This document shows, one piece after another, positions 18,376 to 27,942 of a stretch of 64,000 nt of DNA. The position numbers and the translations under genes were made by a program. The notes below the pieces were generated by a model. It was given only the letters and a program-made list of their open reading frames with translations, made no database searches and was not told where the DNA came from. The stretch lies in the NCBI GenBank assembly GCA_009780915.1, contig WQZD01000003.1, positions 1-64,000 of the forward strand. The letters run 5' to 3'. Position 1 is the first letter of the stretch. Each line of letters opens with the position of its first letter. The DNA is from Propionibacteriaceae bacterium (GTDB lineage: Bacteria; Actinomycetota; Actinomycetes; Propionibacteriales; Propionibacteriaceae).

Positions 18376-20628
18376 ATGAACAAGCCCACTCGGCGCTCCA
18401 GCGTCCCTCCGCAGTCCTCCGCCACGGTCACACCGGCGGACCGACCTGCCTCATCTGCTCCTGATGCGACCGAGTCCGCTCCGACAGCGCCCGTCACGGC
18501 CGCCCCGCGCAAGTCGGGCAAGACGAGCACGGTGAAGCCGACCCGTGCCACCCCCCAACCTGCCCCGCCCACCGACGGGACACCCACGTTGCGGACAGTG
18601 CTGCGCTCCTCGACCGTGCCCAAGGCGGCGCCCGTGCCCGCCGAGGCGCTCGTCCTGGGCCCGCGCGACCCCGGACTGGCCCGAGGGATGGGGCGCATCC
18701 CCGTGGTCAAGGTGGAGCCGGTGATCGAGGGCGGCGCGTACGCCGCCAAGGCCGTGATCGGGGAGTCCTTCCCCGTCCGGGCCCGCGTCTTCCGCGAAGG
18801 CCACGACGCCCTGGGGGCGACGGTGGTGACGACCGCGCCCGACGGCCGTACCACATCCTCTCCCATGCCCCAGATATGGCCGGAGGGGCTGGACATCTAC
18901 GAGGCCTGGGTGACCCTCGACTGCCCCGGCGCCTGGACCTTCCGCGTCGAGGGGTGGTCCGACCCCTGGGGCACGTGGCGCCACAACGCGCGTATCAAAC
19001 TCGCCGCCGGAATCGACCTGGACCTGGTGCGCCTCGAAGGAGAGGACCTGCTCACGCGGACCATCGCGGAGGCCAGCGCCACCCATCCCGAGGACGCCGC
19101 TCGCCTCATCGGGTTCGCTCCCGTCTTCTCGCCCGGCGCCTCGGCGCACGGCATCGATGGCCTTCTGGACGACCCGGATTTCGGCGCCATCTGCGCCCGC
19201 CATCCCCTGCGCGACTTCGTGAGCCCCACAGCAGACTTCCCCGTGTGGGTCGACCGCGAGAAGGCCCTGGCCTCCTCGTGGTACGAGATGTTCCCCCGCT
19301 CCCAAGGCGCCTATCAACGGGAGGACGGGACCTGGGTCAGCGGGACCTTCGACACCGCGGCCGAACGATTGGACGCCATCGCCGCCATGGGTTTCGACGT
19401 CGTGTACCTCCCGCCCATCCATCCCATCGGCGTCCAGTTCCGCAAGGGCAAGGACAACACCCTCACCCCGGGGCCAGGCGACCCCGGCTCCCCGTGGGCC
19501 GTCGGCGGCGCCGACGGGGGCCACGACGCCATCCACCCGGACTTGGGAGATGTCGACTCCTTCGCGCGCTTCGTGCGGAAGGCGAAGGCCCTCGGCATGG
19601 AGGTGGCCCTCGACTTCGCCCTCCAGGCGTCCCCCGACCATCCCTGGGTGACAGAGCACCCGCAATGGTTCACCACCCGCCTGGACGGCACGATCGCCTA
19701 CGCGGAGAACCCGCCCAAGAAGTACCAGGACATCTACCCCATCAACTTCGACCGTGACCCCGACGGCATCTATCGGGAGTGCCTGCGACTGCTGGAGTTC
19801 TGGGTCGACAAGGGGGTCACCATCTTCCGCGTGGACAACCCCCACACCAAACCTGTGCAGTTCTGGGCATGGCTGATGCGGCAGATGCGCGAGCGCCATC
19901 CAGAGGTCCTGTTCCTCGCCGAGGCTTTCACCCGCCCCGAGATGATGCACGCCCTCGGCACAGTCGGCTTCCACCAGTCGTACACCTATTTCACCTGGCG
20001 CACTGAGAAATGGGAGCTCGAGGAGTACCTGAAAGAACTCGCCCACGACACGGCGAGCTTCTACCGGCCCAACTTCTTCGTCAACACCCCCGACATCAAT
20101 CCGATCAACCTCCAGGACGGCAACCCGGCCGGGTTCGCCATCCGGGCGATCCTCGCCGCCGCGATGAGCCCCAGTTGGGGCGTCTACTCCGGATTCGAGC
20201 TGTTCGAGCACGAGGCCGTGCCAGGACGGGAGGAGTACCTGCATTCGGAGAAGTACGAGTACCGACCGCGCGACTACGAGCGCACGCCCAACCTGAACGG
20301 CCTGCTCACCCTCCTCAACCAGGCCCGTCGCGACCATGGCAGTCTGCGCAGGTTGCGGACGACGCACGTCCATGCCACCACCAACGACAGGATCATCGCC
20401 TACTCGAAGACCGACGGGGACGACACCACGATCATGATCGTCAGCCTGGACCCGGTCGCTCCCCAACAGGGCGAGGTGCGTCTGGACCTCGCCGCCATCG
20501 GGCGACCGCCCTCCTCCCGTCTCCGCGTCCGGGATCTGCTGTCGGGCAACACCTGGACCTGGGGAGAGCAGAACTACGTCAGCCTGAGCCCCGACCAACC
20601 GGCCCACATCCTCGTCATCGTGGACTAA
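18376..20628 (+). CDS. glgE: Alpha-1,4-glucan:maltose-1-phosphate maltosyltransferase
   Basis: GlgE transfers maltosyl units from maltose 1-phosphate to growing alpha-1,4-glucan. The catalytic protein begins near residue 110 at GRIPVVKVEPVIEGG, the usual family start. The preceding 100 or so residues are a Pro/Ala/Thr/Ser-rich low-complexity extension. GH13_3 motifs follow: VYLPPIHPIG near 350, the nucleophile in FRVDNPHTKP near 485 and the acid in LAEAFTRP near 514. Total 750 residues compared with about 660-700 in relatives, the excess being the N-terminal tail. The start is fixed by the leaderless promoter. It works with mak (4.9 kb) and the adjacent glgB. Confidence 0.93.
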   Translation: MNKPTRRSSVPPQSSATVTPADRPASSAPDATESAPTAPVTAAPRKSGKTSTVKPTRATPQPAPPTDGTPTLRTVLRSSTVPKAAPVPAEALVLGPRDPGLARGMGRIPVVKVEPVIEGGAYAAKAVIGESFPVRARVFREGHDALGATVVTTAPDGRTTSSPMPQIWPEGLDIYEAWVTLDCPGAWTFRVEGWSDPWGTWRHNARIKLAAGIDLDLVRLEGEDLLTRTIAEASATHPEDAARLIGFAPVFSPGASAHGIDGLLDDPDFGAICARHPLRDFVSPTADFPVWVDREKALASSWYEMFPRSQGAYQREDGTWVSGTFDTAAERLDAIAAMGFDVVYLPPIHPIGVQFRKGKDNTLTPGPGDPGSPWAVGGADGGHDAIHPDLGDVDSFARFVRKAKALGMEVALDFALQASPDHPWVTEHPQWFTTRLDGTIAYAENPPKKYQDIYPINFDRDPDGIYRECLRLLEFWVDKGVTIFRVDNPHTKPVQFWAWLMRQMRERHPEVLFLAEAFTRPEMMHALGTVGFHQSYTYFTWRTEKWELEEYLKELAHDTASFYRPNFFVNTPDINPINLQDGNPAGFAIRAILAAAMSPSWGVYSGFELFEHEAVPGREEYLHSEKYEYRPRDYERTPNLNGLLTLLNQARRDHGSLRRLRTTHVHATTNDRIIAYSKTDGDDTTIMIVSLDPVAPQQGEVRLDLAAIGRPPSSRLRVRDLLSGNTWTWGEQNYVSLSPDQPAHILVIVD

Positions 20629-20700
20629 TGTTAATCCCATCAGACACCACTGCGACGAACGTGTAACCAACCACGCGACCAGTACGACAGGAGGACCCCG

Positions 20701-22644
20701 ATGGCGACGTACGACCTGGCCGGAGAATTGCGCGGAACCGACATGGAGGGCCTGGCCACCGGCGGCGACACCGAACTGTGGAAACGCCTCGGCGCGCATG
20801 TGACCACCGTCCTCGACACCGACACTGGCGCCAGGATCCCGGGTGTGCGCTTCTCGGTGTGGGCCCCCAACGCCCAACAGGTCCTCGTCGAGGGCGACTT
20901 CAATTACTGGTCGGGCGACGAGATGCTCAAGCTCCCGGGCACCGGGGTGTGGTCTCGCTTCATCGAACACCGCGGGTCCGGCACCCGGTACAAGTTCAAG
21001 ATCCTGGGCGCCGACGGGGTCTGGCGGGAGAAGGCCGATCCCATGGCGCAGTTCTCGGAGACCGAGGGCAAGACGGCCTCCATCGTCTTCGAGTCGACCT
21101 ACGAGTGGGGCGACAAGGCGTGGATGGACTATCGCGAGGCATGGAAGGCGTGGGAGTCGCCGGTGTCCATCTACGAGATGCACCTGGGCGCGTGGCGCGC
21201 AGGGAAGGGGTACCGCGAGATCGCCGACGAGTTGATCCAGTACGTCACCTGGCAGGGGTACACCCATGTCGAGTTCATGCCCCTGGCGGAGCACCCGTAC
21301 CACGGGTCCTGGGGGTACCAGGTCACGGGCTACTTCGCCCCGACCTCCCGGTACGGGAACCCGGACGACCTGCGGTACTTGATCGACCGGCTCCACCAAG
21401 CAGGGATCGGGGTCATCATGGACTGGGTCCCCGGCCATTTCGCCACCGACGAGTGGGCCTTGGTGAACTTCGACGGCACGAGTCTGTACGAGCACGCGGA
21501 CCCACGACAGGGCTACCACCCCGACTGGGGGACGTACATCTTCAACTTCGGGCGCAATGAAGTGAAGTCGTTCCTCATCTCCAACGCGTTGTACTGGCTC
21601 CACGAGTTCCACATCGACGGACTGCGCGTGGACGCCGTGGCGTCGATGCTCTACCTCGACTACTCGCGCAACGAGGGCGAATGGATCCCCAACCAGTTCG
21701 GCGGACGCGAGAACCTCGAAGCGATCGACTTCCTGAAGTACGTCAACCATCATCTCCACGACCGCTGCCCGGGGATCATGATGATCGCCGAGGAGTCGAC
21801 CTCCTTCGCCGGCGTCACCAAAGCCGTCGACCAGGGCGGACTCGGGTTCGGGTTCAAATGGAACATGGGATGGATGAACGACTCCTTGGAGTACATCGAA
21901 CTCGACCCGATCTACCGGCAGTGGCACCACAACGACATCACCTTCTCCATGGTGTACGCCTACTCGGAGAACTACATCCTGCCCATCAGCCACGACGAGG
22001 TCGTCCATGGCAAGGGGTCGATGATCGAGAAGATCCCCCAGGACGATTGGCGCAAGTTCGCCACCCTACGAGCCTTCTACTCCTACCAGTGGGCGTGGCC
22101 CGGGAAACAATTGGTTTTCATGGGCCAGGAGTTCGGGCAGCGCCGGGAGTTCACAGAGGCGGAGTCGCTGGAGTGGTGGGTCACCGACCTCTGGGGCCAC
22201 CACGGCCTCCACCTGCTCTTCCGTGACATGAACGCCCTGTATAGGGCCAACAGGGCATTCTGGCGCAAGGACAACGAGCCCGCTGGATTCCAGTGGATCG
22301 TGGGCGACGACTCCGCGGCGAACGTCTTCGCCTGGTTGCGCGCCGACGGCCAGAACCGCCTCGTGGCCTGTGTGACCAACTTCTCCGCCACTCCCCATGA
22401 CCACTATCGGCTGGGTCTTCCCCAGCACGGCACGTGGCGGGAGGTCCTGAACACGAACGCCTCGATCTATGACGGCACGGGCGACTACACGAACGGCGTG
22501 GTCGCAGCCGTCCCCGAGGACCATCGAGGGTTCCCCGCCCACGCCGACATCAAGATCCCCGCCCTGGCCAGCGTCTGGTTGGAGTGGGAGCCCGAGCACA
22601 TCGAGCCCTCCCACGACGCCGCGCCCCTGACACGGATCCCGTGA
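20701..22644 (+). CDS. glgB: 1,4-alpha-glucan branching enzyme
   Basis: GlgB introduces alpha-1,6 branches into the glucan made by GlgE. An AGGAGG site at 20689-20694 supports the ATG at 20701. The 647-residue protein starts in the linker before the CBM48 domain (SVWAPNAQQVLVEGDFNYW near 55-75), so the extra N1 domain of about 100 residues found in longer actinobacterial enzymes is absent. Catalytic regions are DWVPGHF near 240, GLRVDAVASM near 306, AEEST near 363 and SHDEVVHGKGS near 430. It follows glgE after 72 bases in the same direction. Confidence 0.93.
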   Translation: MATYDLAGELRGTDMEGLATGGDTELWKRLGAHVTTVLDTDTGARIPGVRFSVWAPNAQQVLVEGDFNYWSGDEMLKLPGTGVWSRFIEHRGSGTRYKFKILGADGVWREKADPMAQFSETEGKTASIVFESTYEWGDKAWMDYREAWKAWESPVSIYEMHLGAWRAGKGYREIADELIQYVTWQGYTHVEFMPLAEHPYHGSWGYQVTGYFAPTSRYGNPDDLRYLIDRLHQAGIGVIMDWVPGHFATDEWALVNFDGTSLYEHADPRQGYHPDWGTYIFNFGRNEVKSFLISNALYWLHEFHIDGLRVDAVASMLYLDYSRNEGEWIPNQFGGRENLEAIDFLKYVNHHLHDRCPGIMMIAEESTSFAGVTKAVDQGGLGFGFKWNMGWMNDSLEYIELDPIYRQWHHNDITFSMVYAYSENYILPISHDEVVHGKGSMIEKIPQDDWRKFATLRAFYSYQWAWPGKQLVFMGQEFGQRREFTEAESLEWWVTDLWGHHGLHLLFRDMNALYRANRAFWRKDNEPAGFQWIVGDDSAANVFAWLRADGQNRLVACVTNFSATPHDHYRLGLPQHGTWREVLNTNASIYDGTGDYTNGVVAAVPEDHRGFPAHADIKIPALASVWLEWEPEHIEPSHDAAPLTRIP

Positions 22645-22701
22645 TCCCGTGCCATAGACAAGTGTGCTGCTGACACCAGTACTGTCCCATCCTGACCGCC
22701 C

Positions 22702-22751
22702 GGGGGCACGAACTGTCCGTTTGACCGTGAAAATCAGCTGTTCGCGCCCCC
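22702..22751. terminator. Inverted repeat between convergent glgB and lysE-type genes
   Basis: GGGGGCACGAAC (22702-22713) and GTTCGCGCCCCC (22740-22751) pair with one mismatch around a 26-nt loop. It lies between convergent genes and could act as a bidirectional terminator, though T runs are lacking. Confidence 0.4.
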
Positions 22752-22775
22752 GCGAGGTGAGCTCACCGGCGAGGG

Positions 22776-23378
22776 TCACCAGATGAGGGACGCGGCGATC
22801 CCCCACATGACCACGGCGATGACCACGTCCAGGACACGCCAGGCGCGTGGGGAGGCGAACAGGGGACGCAACCAACGGGCGCCGTACCCCAACACGGGGA
22901 ACCATACGCAACTGGCGCACATCGCGCCGACGGCGAACCACCATTGCGATGGTCGATGGCTGACCGCGAGAGAGCCCAGGAGCAGGACTGTGTCCAGGTA
23001 GACGTGGGGGTTGAGCCAGGTCAGAGCGACCGCCGTGAGGACGATCGACCACCGGGACGCGCCGGTTCGCTCCGATTGGTCGACGAGACTCTGGTCCTTC
23101 CACGCGCGCGACAAGGAGATGGCGCCGTAGACGAGGAGGAAGCCGACCCCGAGCCACCTCATGACGGGCAACGCCCAGGACGCCGCACGCCCGATTTGGT
23201 CGAGTCCGCCCGTGCCGGCACAGATCAGCAGGATGTCGGAGGCCACGCACACGGCGACGATCGCCCCCACATGCTCCTTGCGCAACCCCTGGCGCAAGAC
23301 GAACGCGTTCTGCGCGCCGATGGCGACGATCAGGGAGAGCCCGGCGCCGAATCCGGCCACGACGGCAGAAGAGACCAC
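22776..23378 (-). CDS. LysE/ArgO-family amino acid exporter
   Basis: This 200-residue membrane protein has the LysE/ArgO signature GFGAGLSLIVAIGAQNAFVLRQG near the N-terminus (the repeated aromatic and glycine pattern of the first helix) and NPHVYLDTV in the fourth helix. Five or six membrane helices span the length. It would export basic amino acids such as lysine or arginine. The GTG at 23378 is chosen because TAGTCT stands 7 nt before it, matching the leaderless pattern; longer forms from 23510 have no signal. No LysG/ArgP-type LysR regulator is adjacent. Confidence 0.85.
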   Translation of the reverse strand: MVSSAVVAGFGAGLSLIVAIGAQNAFVLRQGLRKEHVGAIVAVCVASDILLICAGTGGLDQIGRAASWALPVMRWLGVGFLLVYGAISLSRAWKDQSLVDQSERTGASRWSIVLTAVALTWLNPHVYLDTVLLLGSLAVSHRPSQWWFAVGAMCASCVWFPVLGYGARWLRPLFASPRAWRVLDVVIAVVMWGIAASLIW

Positions 23379-23385
23379 GGTCTTT

Positions 23386-23391
23386 AGACTA
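23386..23391 (-). promoter_or_regulatory. -10 element of leaderless LysE-type gene
   Basis: TAGTCT on the minus strand, 7 nt before the GTG at 23378. Confidence 0.45.
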
Positions 23392-23461
23392 GAGACACGC
23401 CTGACACTGCGTCGACACGTCTCATCGCGGCTGGACGCCATGCGGTCCAGGTCGGAGGCGG

Positions 23462-24175
23462 TCAGTGCTGGGTGATCTCTTCGGAGATATGGGCGAGCAA
23501 TACCACGCACGCCTCGCCCGCCGCCTCGACGTCCCCTGACTGGATGGCGTGAGCCAGCGCCGCATGGGCGGTGACCGATCGAGCCAGCGGAGCTCCCGTA
23601 CGCAGATGGACGACCGCGAAGCTCGTGATCACCTCGATGATCGGACCAGCCATCCTCGCCAGGAGCAGCGAACGGCTCGCCTCCAACACCACCGTATGGA
23701 AGGCGATGTCAGCCTCCAAGAACTCCGGACTGCTCCCACGTCCCTGCTCGGCCAGAGATCTCATCATCGCCGCGAGCTTGATCAAGTTCTCGCATTGCTC
23801 CGGGCTGGCGTGCTCGGCGGCCAGACGCGCCGCCACCGGCTCGACCCCCGCACGCAACTGAGTCAACTCGACGAGTTGACGGTCGCGTTCGGGACCCGCC
23901 AGCCTCCATTGGATCACCGAACCGTCGAGAAGGTCCCAACTCGTGATCGGCTGCACCGTGATCCCCACCCGTCGCCTCGACACCAACATGCCGTGCGATT
24001 CGAGCACCCTCACCGCCTCGCGAATGACCGTCCTCGACACCTGGTACTCTTCCTCCAGCCCAGTCAACGTCAACACCGTCGACTCGGGGAGATCGCCCGC
24101 TGCGATGCGCGACCCAAGAGAGTTCAGAACGTAGCTGTGTGTGTCATGCTGCATGACACGTAAGTGATGACTCAT
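23462..24175 (-). CDS. GntR-family regulator, FadR subfamily
   Basis: This 237-residue transcription factor has an N-terminal winged helix (about 12-75, with LTGLEEEYQVSRTVIREAVRVLESHGM and a wing containing RRRVGI) followed by an all-helical FCD ligand-binding domain. In the FCD domain DIAFHTVVLEAS supplies typical metal-binding Asp and His. Such regulators respond to organic or sugar acids. AAGGGG precedes the ATG at 24175. The neighbours (LysE exporter, CnoX-like protein) do not reveal the effector, and the gene may control targets elsewhere. A palindrome in its own upstream region may be an autoregulatory site. Confidence 0.85.
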   Translation of the reverse strand: MSHHLRVMQHDTHSYVLNSLGSRIAAGDLPESTVLTLTGLEEEYQVSRTVIREAVRVLESHGMLVSRRRVGITVQPITSWDLLDGSVIQWRLAGPERDRQLVELTQLRAGVEPVAARLAAEHASPEQCENLIKLAAMMRSLAEQGRGSSPEFLEADIAFHTVVLEASRSLLLARMAGPIIEVITSFAVVHLRTGAPLARSVTAHAALAHAIQSGDVEAAGEACVVLLAHISEEITQH

Positions 24176-24241
24176 GTTGACCCCTTCATCGTTATCACCC
24201 CTGATCGAGGTCCCAAGCCTCGATGCAATCAACTATGATAA

Positions 24242-24258
24242 GACTATAGCGCATAGTC
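24242..24258. promoter_or_regulatory. Palindrome upstream of GntR-family gene
   Basis: GACTAT-N5-ATAGTC is a perfect inverted repeat with 6-bp arms, centred 75 bases upstream of the regulator start, in an AT-rich stretch where a TATCAT sequence may serve as the -10. This is a plausible autoregulatory operator, by inference only. Confidence 0.4.
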
Positions 24259-24378
24259 ACGCAGAGACATCCATGTGCCGCATCATGGTCGCATGAGAAA
24301 AGACGGCGTGACGCCGGGGATGCAAGCGCCCGGCTGTGAGCCATGCGCGAGTCGAGAGAGGGTGGGGACCCGTCGGGG

Positions 24379-25254
24379 TCAGAACAGCGCTGTCGCCAGA
24401 TTCCTTCGGGCTGTCAGGACGATCTTGTCGGAGGGGTCCTGGGTGTCGAACAACTCCAACACACGAAGACGCAGTCGCTCGCGCTCCTCCCCCGACGACC
24501 CGGCGATGGCCGTCGTCAGCCGCGCGAACCCTTGTTCGACCTGGCCTGTGGCCACTTCCAGGTCAGCAGCGTCCAAGATCTCGTCCGCCTGCGCGTCGTG
24601 GTGGTTGACGTGGGCCATGACCTGGGCGGGATCGAGGGACGCCACACGAGACAGGAGCCCTGCCTGGGCCTTGCCGATCTTGGCCAGCGTGTCGGCGGGG
24701 TCTTGTGCGAGGAGAGTCTCGAACTCCGCCTTGGCGCCGAGGTAGTCCTCCCGCGCCATGGCGTCGTAGGCGGCGGCGTACCGAGAGTCCTCCGCCTCCT
24801 CCGGCTCCGCGTCCGCTGGGGCCGCCTGGGACTCCGCCTTCCCGAGGATTCCGTTGCCCGCGGCCATCTTCAGCAGTTCGGCGATCACCTTGGCCGCATC
24901 CTCCTGCGCCATGGACCCCTGCCACAAGGGCACGAGTTGCCCATTGAGCACCCCGACGACCATCGGCACAGCCCGGATCTGGAGGGCCTGCACGATCTGC
25001 GGGGCGGCGTCCACATTCATCCTCGCCAGCAGCCATGATCCCCCAGCCGCGTTCGCCAGGCCGGAGAGGACCTGACCCATCTGAGCCGACTCCGGCGCCT
25101 GCGCCGAATAGAACTCCACGACGATGGGGTACTGGATGGATTTGCGCACAATCGCCTCGAAGGTGGCCTCCGTCACTTCGGTGACGTACACGCCTCCCGC
25201 CACGGGAGCGTGGGCCAATTGGGACAAGTCGACTGCGCCTGAGATCTGTGCCAT
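24379..25254 (-). CDS. CnoX-like thioredoxin-TPR co-chaperone
   Basis: This 291-residue protein has an N-terminal thioredoxin fold (about 20-125) and a helical TPR-type C-terminal domain (about 155-285) joined by an acidic Ala/Glu/Pro linker. The thioredoxin active site is degenerate: the expected CxxC reads APES in [12 protein letters not shown]. The fold plus cis-Pro context IRAVPMVVG remains, so it is a redox-inactive relative of YbbN/CnoX, a holdase that passes clients to chaperones. It is divergent from pgm with a 65-bp shared promoter region. Confidence 0.82.
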   Translation of the reverse strand: MAQISGAVDLSQLAHAPVAGGVYVTEVTEATFEAIVRKSIQYPIVVEFYSAQAPESAQMGQVLSGLANAAGGSWLLARMNVDAAPQIVQALQIRAVPMVVGVLNGQLVPLWQGSMAQEDAAKVIAELLKMAAGNGILGKAESQAAPADAEPEEAEDSRYAAAYDAMAREDYLGAKAEFETLLAQDPADTLAKIGKAQAGLLSRVASLDPAQVMAHVNHHDAQADEILDAADLEVATGQVEQGFARLTTAIAGSSGEERERLRLRVLELFDTQDPSDKIVLTARRNLATALF

Positions 25255-25319
25255 GCACTCATTCTCTCACGAAGATTCGAACGTTTGCCGATCGACGGGC
25301 AAAAGAGGAAGATGAAACC

Positions 25320-26939
25320 ATGACTCATCCGCGTGCGGGCCATGTCGCCCTCGAAGAAGATCTGATCGACCCCCAAGCCGTGGTGGCAGCGTACTATGAC
25401 ATCACGCCCGACCCGGACGACCCCGACCAGAAGGTGGTCTTCGGCACCTCAGGCCATCGCGGGTCGAGTCTGGACGGCGCCTTCAACGAGGCGCACATCG
25501 CCTGTGTGACCCAGGCCATCATCGAGTTCCGAGCCTCCCGCTCCATCACGGGACCTGTCTACGTCGCCAAGGACACGCATGCCCTGTCCCTCCCCGCGTG
25601 GAAGACGGCGTTGGAGGTGTTGAGCGCCTGGGGCGTGCCGGTCTTGTCCGACCGCGAGGCGGATTTCACCCCCACCCCCGCCGCCTCGCGAGCCATCATC
25701 GCCCACAACGCGGGACGCAGCGCAGACCTCGCCGACGGCATCGTGATCACCCCGTCCCACAATCCCCCGCGCGACGGCGGCTTCAAGTACAACCCCCCCG
25801 AAGGAGGACCGGCCGACACGGACGCGACCTCCTGGATCGCCGACCGGGCCAACGACCTCCTCCGCCACCCCGACCGGGTCCGACGCTCCTCGTCGTGGGA
25901 CTCGGTCGAGTGGTTCGACTTCCTCACCCCGTACTGCGACGCCCTCAACACCGTCGTCGACATGGACGCCATCCGCTCCGCGGGCGTCCGCATCGGCGCC
26001 AACCCCTTGGGCGGGGCGTCCATCCAGTACTGGCAGCACATCGCCGACCGTACGGGGCTCGACCTGACGGTGACGGACACACGGGTGGATCCCCGATGGG
26101 CTTTCATGACCCTCGACCATGACGGGAAGATCCGGATGGACTGCTCCTCCCCGTACTGCATGGCGAACGTGGTCGCCGACAAAGACTCGTACGATCTGTG
26201 CACCGGCAACGACGCCGACGCCGACCGCCACGGCGTGGTGACCCCCGACGAGGGGCTCCTCAATCCCAACCACTACCTGGCCGTGGCGATCCGCTACCTG
26301 TTCACGCACCGGCCAGGCTGGTCCGCCGAGGCGGGCGTGGGGAAGACGCTCGTCTCCAGTTCCATCATCGACCGCGTGGGGGCCGCCATCGGTCGGGCAG
26401 TGGTGGAAGTGCCCGTGGGGTTCAAGTGGTTCGTCCCCGGTCTGATCAGCGGGGATCTCGGCTTCGGCGGCGAGGAGTCGGCGGGGGCCTCCTTCCTCAC
26501 ACGGGCCGGACGCACATGGACCACGGACAAGGACGGCATCATCATGGACCTCCTGGCCGCGGAGATCCTGGCGGTGACGGGCAAGAACCCGAGCGCGCAC
26601 TATCGCGAGATCGAGGCGCAGTTCGGGGTGTCCTCCTATGCTCGTGTGGACGCTCCGGCCACCCGCGAGCAGAAGGCTCGCCTGTCTCGCCTGTCCCCCG
26701 CCGACGTCACGGCGACGTCCGTGGCCGGCGAGCCTGTCACGGCGGTCATGACCACGGCGCCGGGCAACGGCGCCCCCATCGGCGGGCTCAAAGTGGCCAC
26801 CCAGAACTCATGGTTCGCCGCCCGCCCCTCGGGCACCGAGAACATCTACAAGATCTACGCCGAGTCTTTCATGGGCGCCGATCACCTGGCTCAGGTGCAG
26901 GCAGAAGCACGTGAGGTGGTGGATCGCGCGCTGGGATGA
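25320..26939 (+). CDS. pgm: Phosphoglucomutase, alpha-D-glucose specific
   Basis: It interconverts glucose 1-phosphate and glucose 6-phosphate, connecting glycogen metabolism with glycolysis. The 539-residue enzyme has all four domain signatures: [10 protein letters not shown] near 43, the phosphoserine loop [11 protein letters not shown] near 145, the metal loop [10 protein letters not shown] near 297 and the phosphate-binding ARPSGTEN near 500. The start at 25320 follows AGAGGAAGA and gives the usual family N-terminus; a longer frame begins inside the divergent gene. It fits functionally with the glgX-E-B cluster 3 kb upstream. Confidence 0.95.
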   Translation: MTHPRAGHVALEEDLIDPQAVVAAYYDITPDPDDPDQKVVFGTSGHRGSSLDGAFNEAHIACVTQAIIEFRASRSITGPVYVAKDTHALSLPAWKTALEVLSAWGVPVLSDREADFTPTPAASRAIIAHNAGRSADLADGIVITPSHNPPRDGGFKYNPPEGGPADTDATSWIADRANDLLRHPDRVRRSSSWDSVEWFDFLTPYCDALNTVVDMDAIRSAGVRIGANPLGGASIQYWQHIADRTGLDLTVTDTRVDPRWAFMTLDHDGKIRMDCSSPYCMANVVADKDSYDLCTGNDADADRHGVVTPDEGLLNPNHYLAVAIRYLFTHRPGWSAEAGVGKTLVSSSIIDRVGAAIGRAVVEVPVGFKWFVPGLISGDLGFGGEESAGASFLTRAGRTWTTDKDGIIMDLLAAEILAVTGKNPSAHYREIEAQFGVSSYARVDAPATREQKARLSRLSPADVTATSVAGEPVTAVMTTAPGNGAPIGGLKVATQNSWFAARPSGTENIYKIYAESFMGADHLAQVQAEAREVVDRALG

Positions 26940-26957
26940 CCCCGTCCTCGCTGTGGT

Positions 26958-26973
26958 GGCGCCAGACGGCGCC
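26958..26973. terminator. Short GGCGCC hairpin after pgm
   Basis: GGCGCC-AGAC-GGCGCC lies between the convergent pgm and PH-domain genes. It is a 6-bp GC stem without a T tract and could serve both directions. Confidence 0.3.
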
Positions 26974-27014
26974 TCGGATCGGTCACGGCGACACGACGAC
27001 CAGCGGGCCCCGGG

Positions 27015-27569
27015 TCACGACCCGTCAGAGTCGCTCAGGTCCTTGGCCATCGCCATGGCACGGATACCCGCGCGTTGGATGACGCGCTGGATGGTGAGAT
27101 CCCTGGTCGTCGGATGGGACACGTACGTGATCCTGTGCAACCCCTGATCCAGGGCGGCGGACTCGAAGACGAAGTGACCGTACTTGAGGAGGATGCCCAG
27201 AGGCGGCTGGTAGACCGAAATGTCGAGGATCCGGGTCAGGGGCATCGTCGCCACATGACGGTTGACCACTCCATTGACACGGAAGACTCGCATGTTGGTC
27301 ACCACGAACCTGTCCATGGACAGTTCGTGGAACTTCCAGAGGCCGACACAGCACACGGCGAGGCCGAGGATGGCCACCGGCCACCACCACGACAGGAACG
27401 AGGTCGAGAAGAAGAGGATGACGACGCCCACCAGGGTCACCGCGATGGGGCCCAGCATACAGACGGGGTGCTTGACGACCTCGTCCACGATGAACTCCCC
27501 CTCGTCTACGAGAAGGTACTGTTCCACATAGGGGTCGAACAGACTCGGACGGCGCTCTTTCGTCGCCAT
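27015..27569 (-). CDS. PH-domain membrane protein (DUF304/bPH2 type)
   Basis: This 184-residue protein has two adjoining membrane segments at about 37-56 and 60-79 followed by a bacterial PH-like domain (about 85-165) with DRFVVTNMRVFRVNGVVNRHVATMPLTRI, the typical strand pattern of this family. The role of such proteins is not established; membrane-associated scaffolding is the general assumption. It begins one base after the stop of a small membrane protein gene, indicating an operon of two membrane proteins. Confidence 0.75.
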   Translation of the reverse strand: MATKERRPSLFDPYVEQYLLVDEGEFIVDEVVKHPVCMLGPIAVTLVGVVILFFSTSFLSWWWPVAILGLAVCCVGLWKFHELSMDRFVVTNMRVFRVNGVVNRHVATMPLTRILDISVYQPPLGILLKYGHFVFESAALDQGLHRITYVSHPTTRDLTIQRVIQRAGIRAMAMAKDLSDSDGS

Positions 27570-27570
27570 G

Positions 27571-27735
27571 TCAGCGGTGGTTGGCGAAGAGGTTGTACAC
27601 CCACGAGAAGGCGCTCTGGATCCCGGCGTACAAGGTCTTGACCGCGCCGACGGACTCTGACGGATAGTTCACGACGAACATCACGACGAAGACGACGAGG
27701 ACACCGACGATGATCCTCTTGACCCATTTGCCCAT
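27571..27735 (-). CDS. Small single-pass membrane protein
   Basis: This 54-residue protein starts MGKWVKRIIVG at 27735, with a basic N-terminus, one helix at about 8-26 and a C-terminal part with aromatic residues ending FANHR. A longer frame from 27822 is possible but its extra part is polar and unlike a signal. It is closely followed by the PH-domain gene. I do not recognise a family. Confidence 0.55.
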   Translation of the reverse strand: MGKWVKRIIVGVLVVFVVMFVVNYPSESVGAVKTLYAGIQSAFSWVYNLFANHR

Positions 27736-27942
27736 GACGTCCGCTTTCTCATTCCTGTTTGCGCCACTTGATTCGTCTCCCATCATGCCGCATGGGGGCA
27801 ACCGGGACTCGGCGTGCGCCACGCGTGTCGGAAAACGACCCGCTCAGAGACGGCGTCTCATCCGGTCGCCGATCCGAGCCGTGTTCCAGATCCTGCCCTC
27901 GGGCGGTGGCACAGATATCCCAAGTGTGGAAAACTTGGGGGC

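Noticed and set aside
18451..22008. A 1185-codon open frame on the minus strand
   Set aside because: It is antisense to glgE and glgB, with no recognisable motifs and a His/Asp/Gly/Val-rich composition typical of shadow frames.
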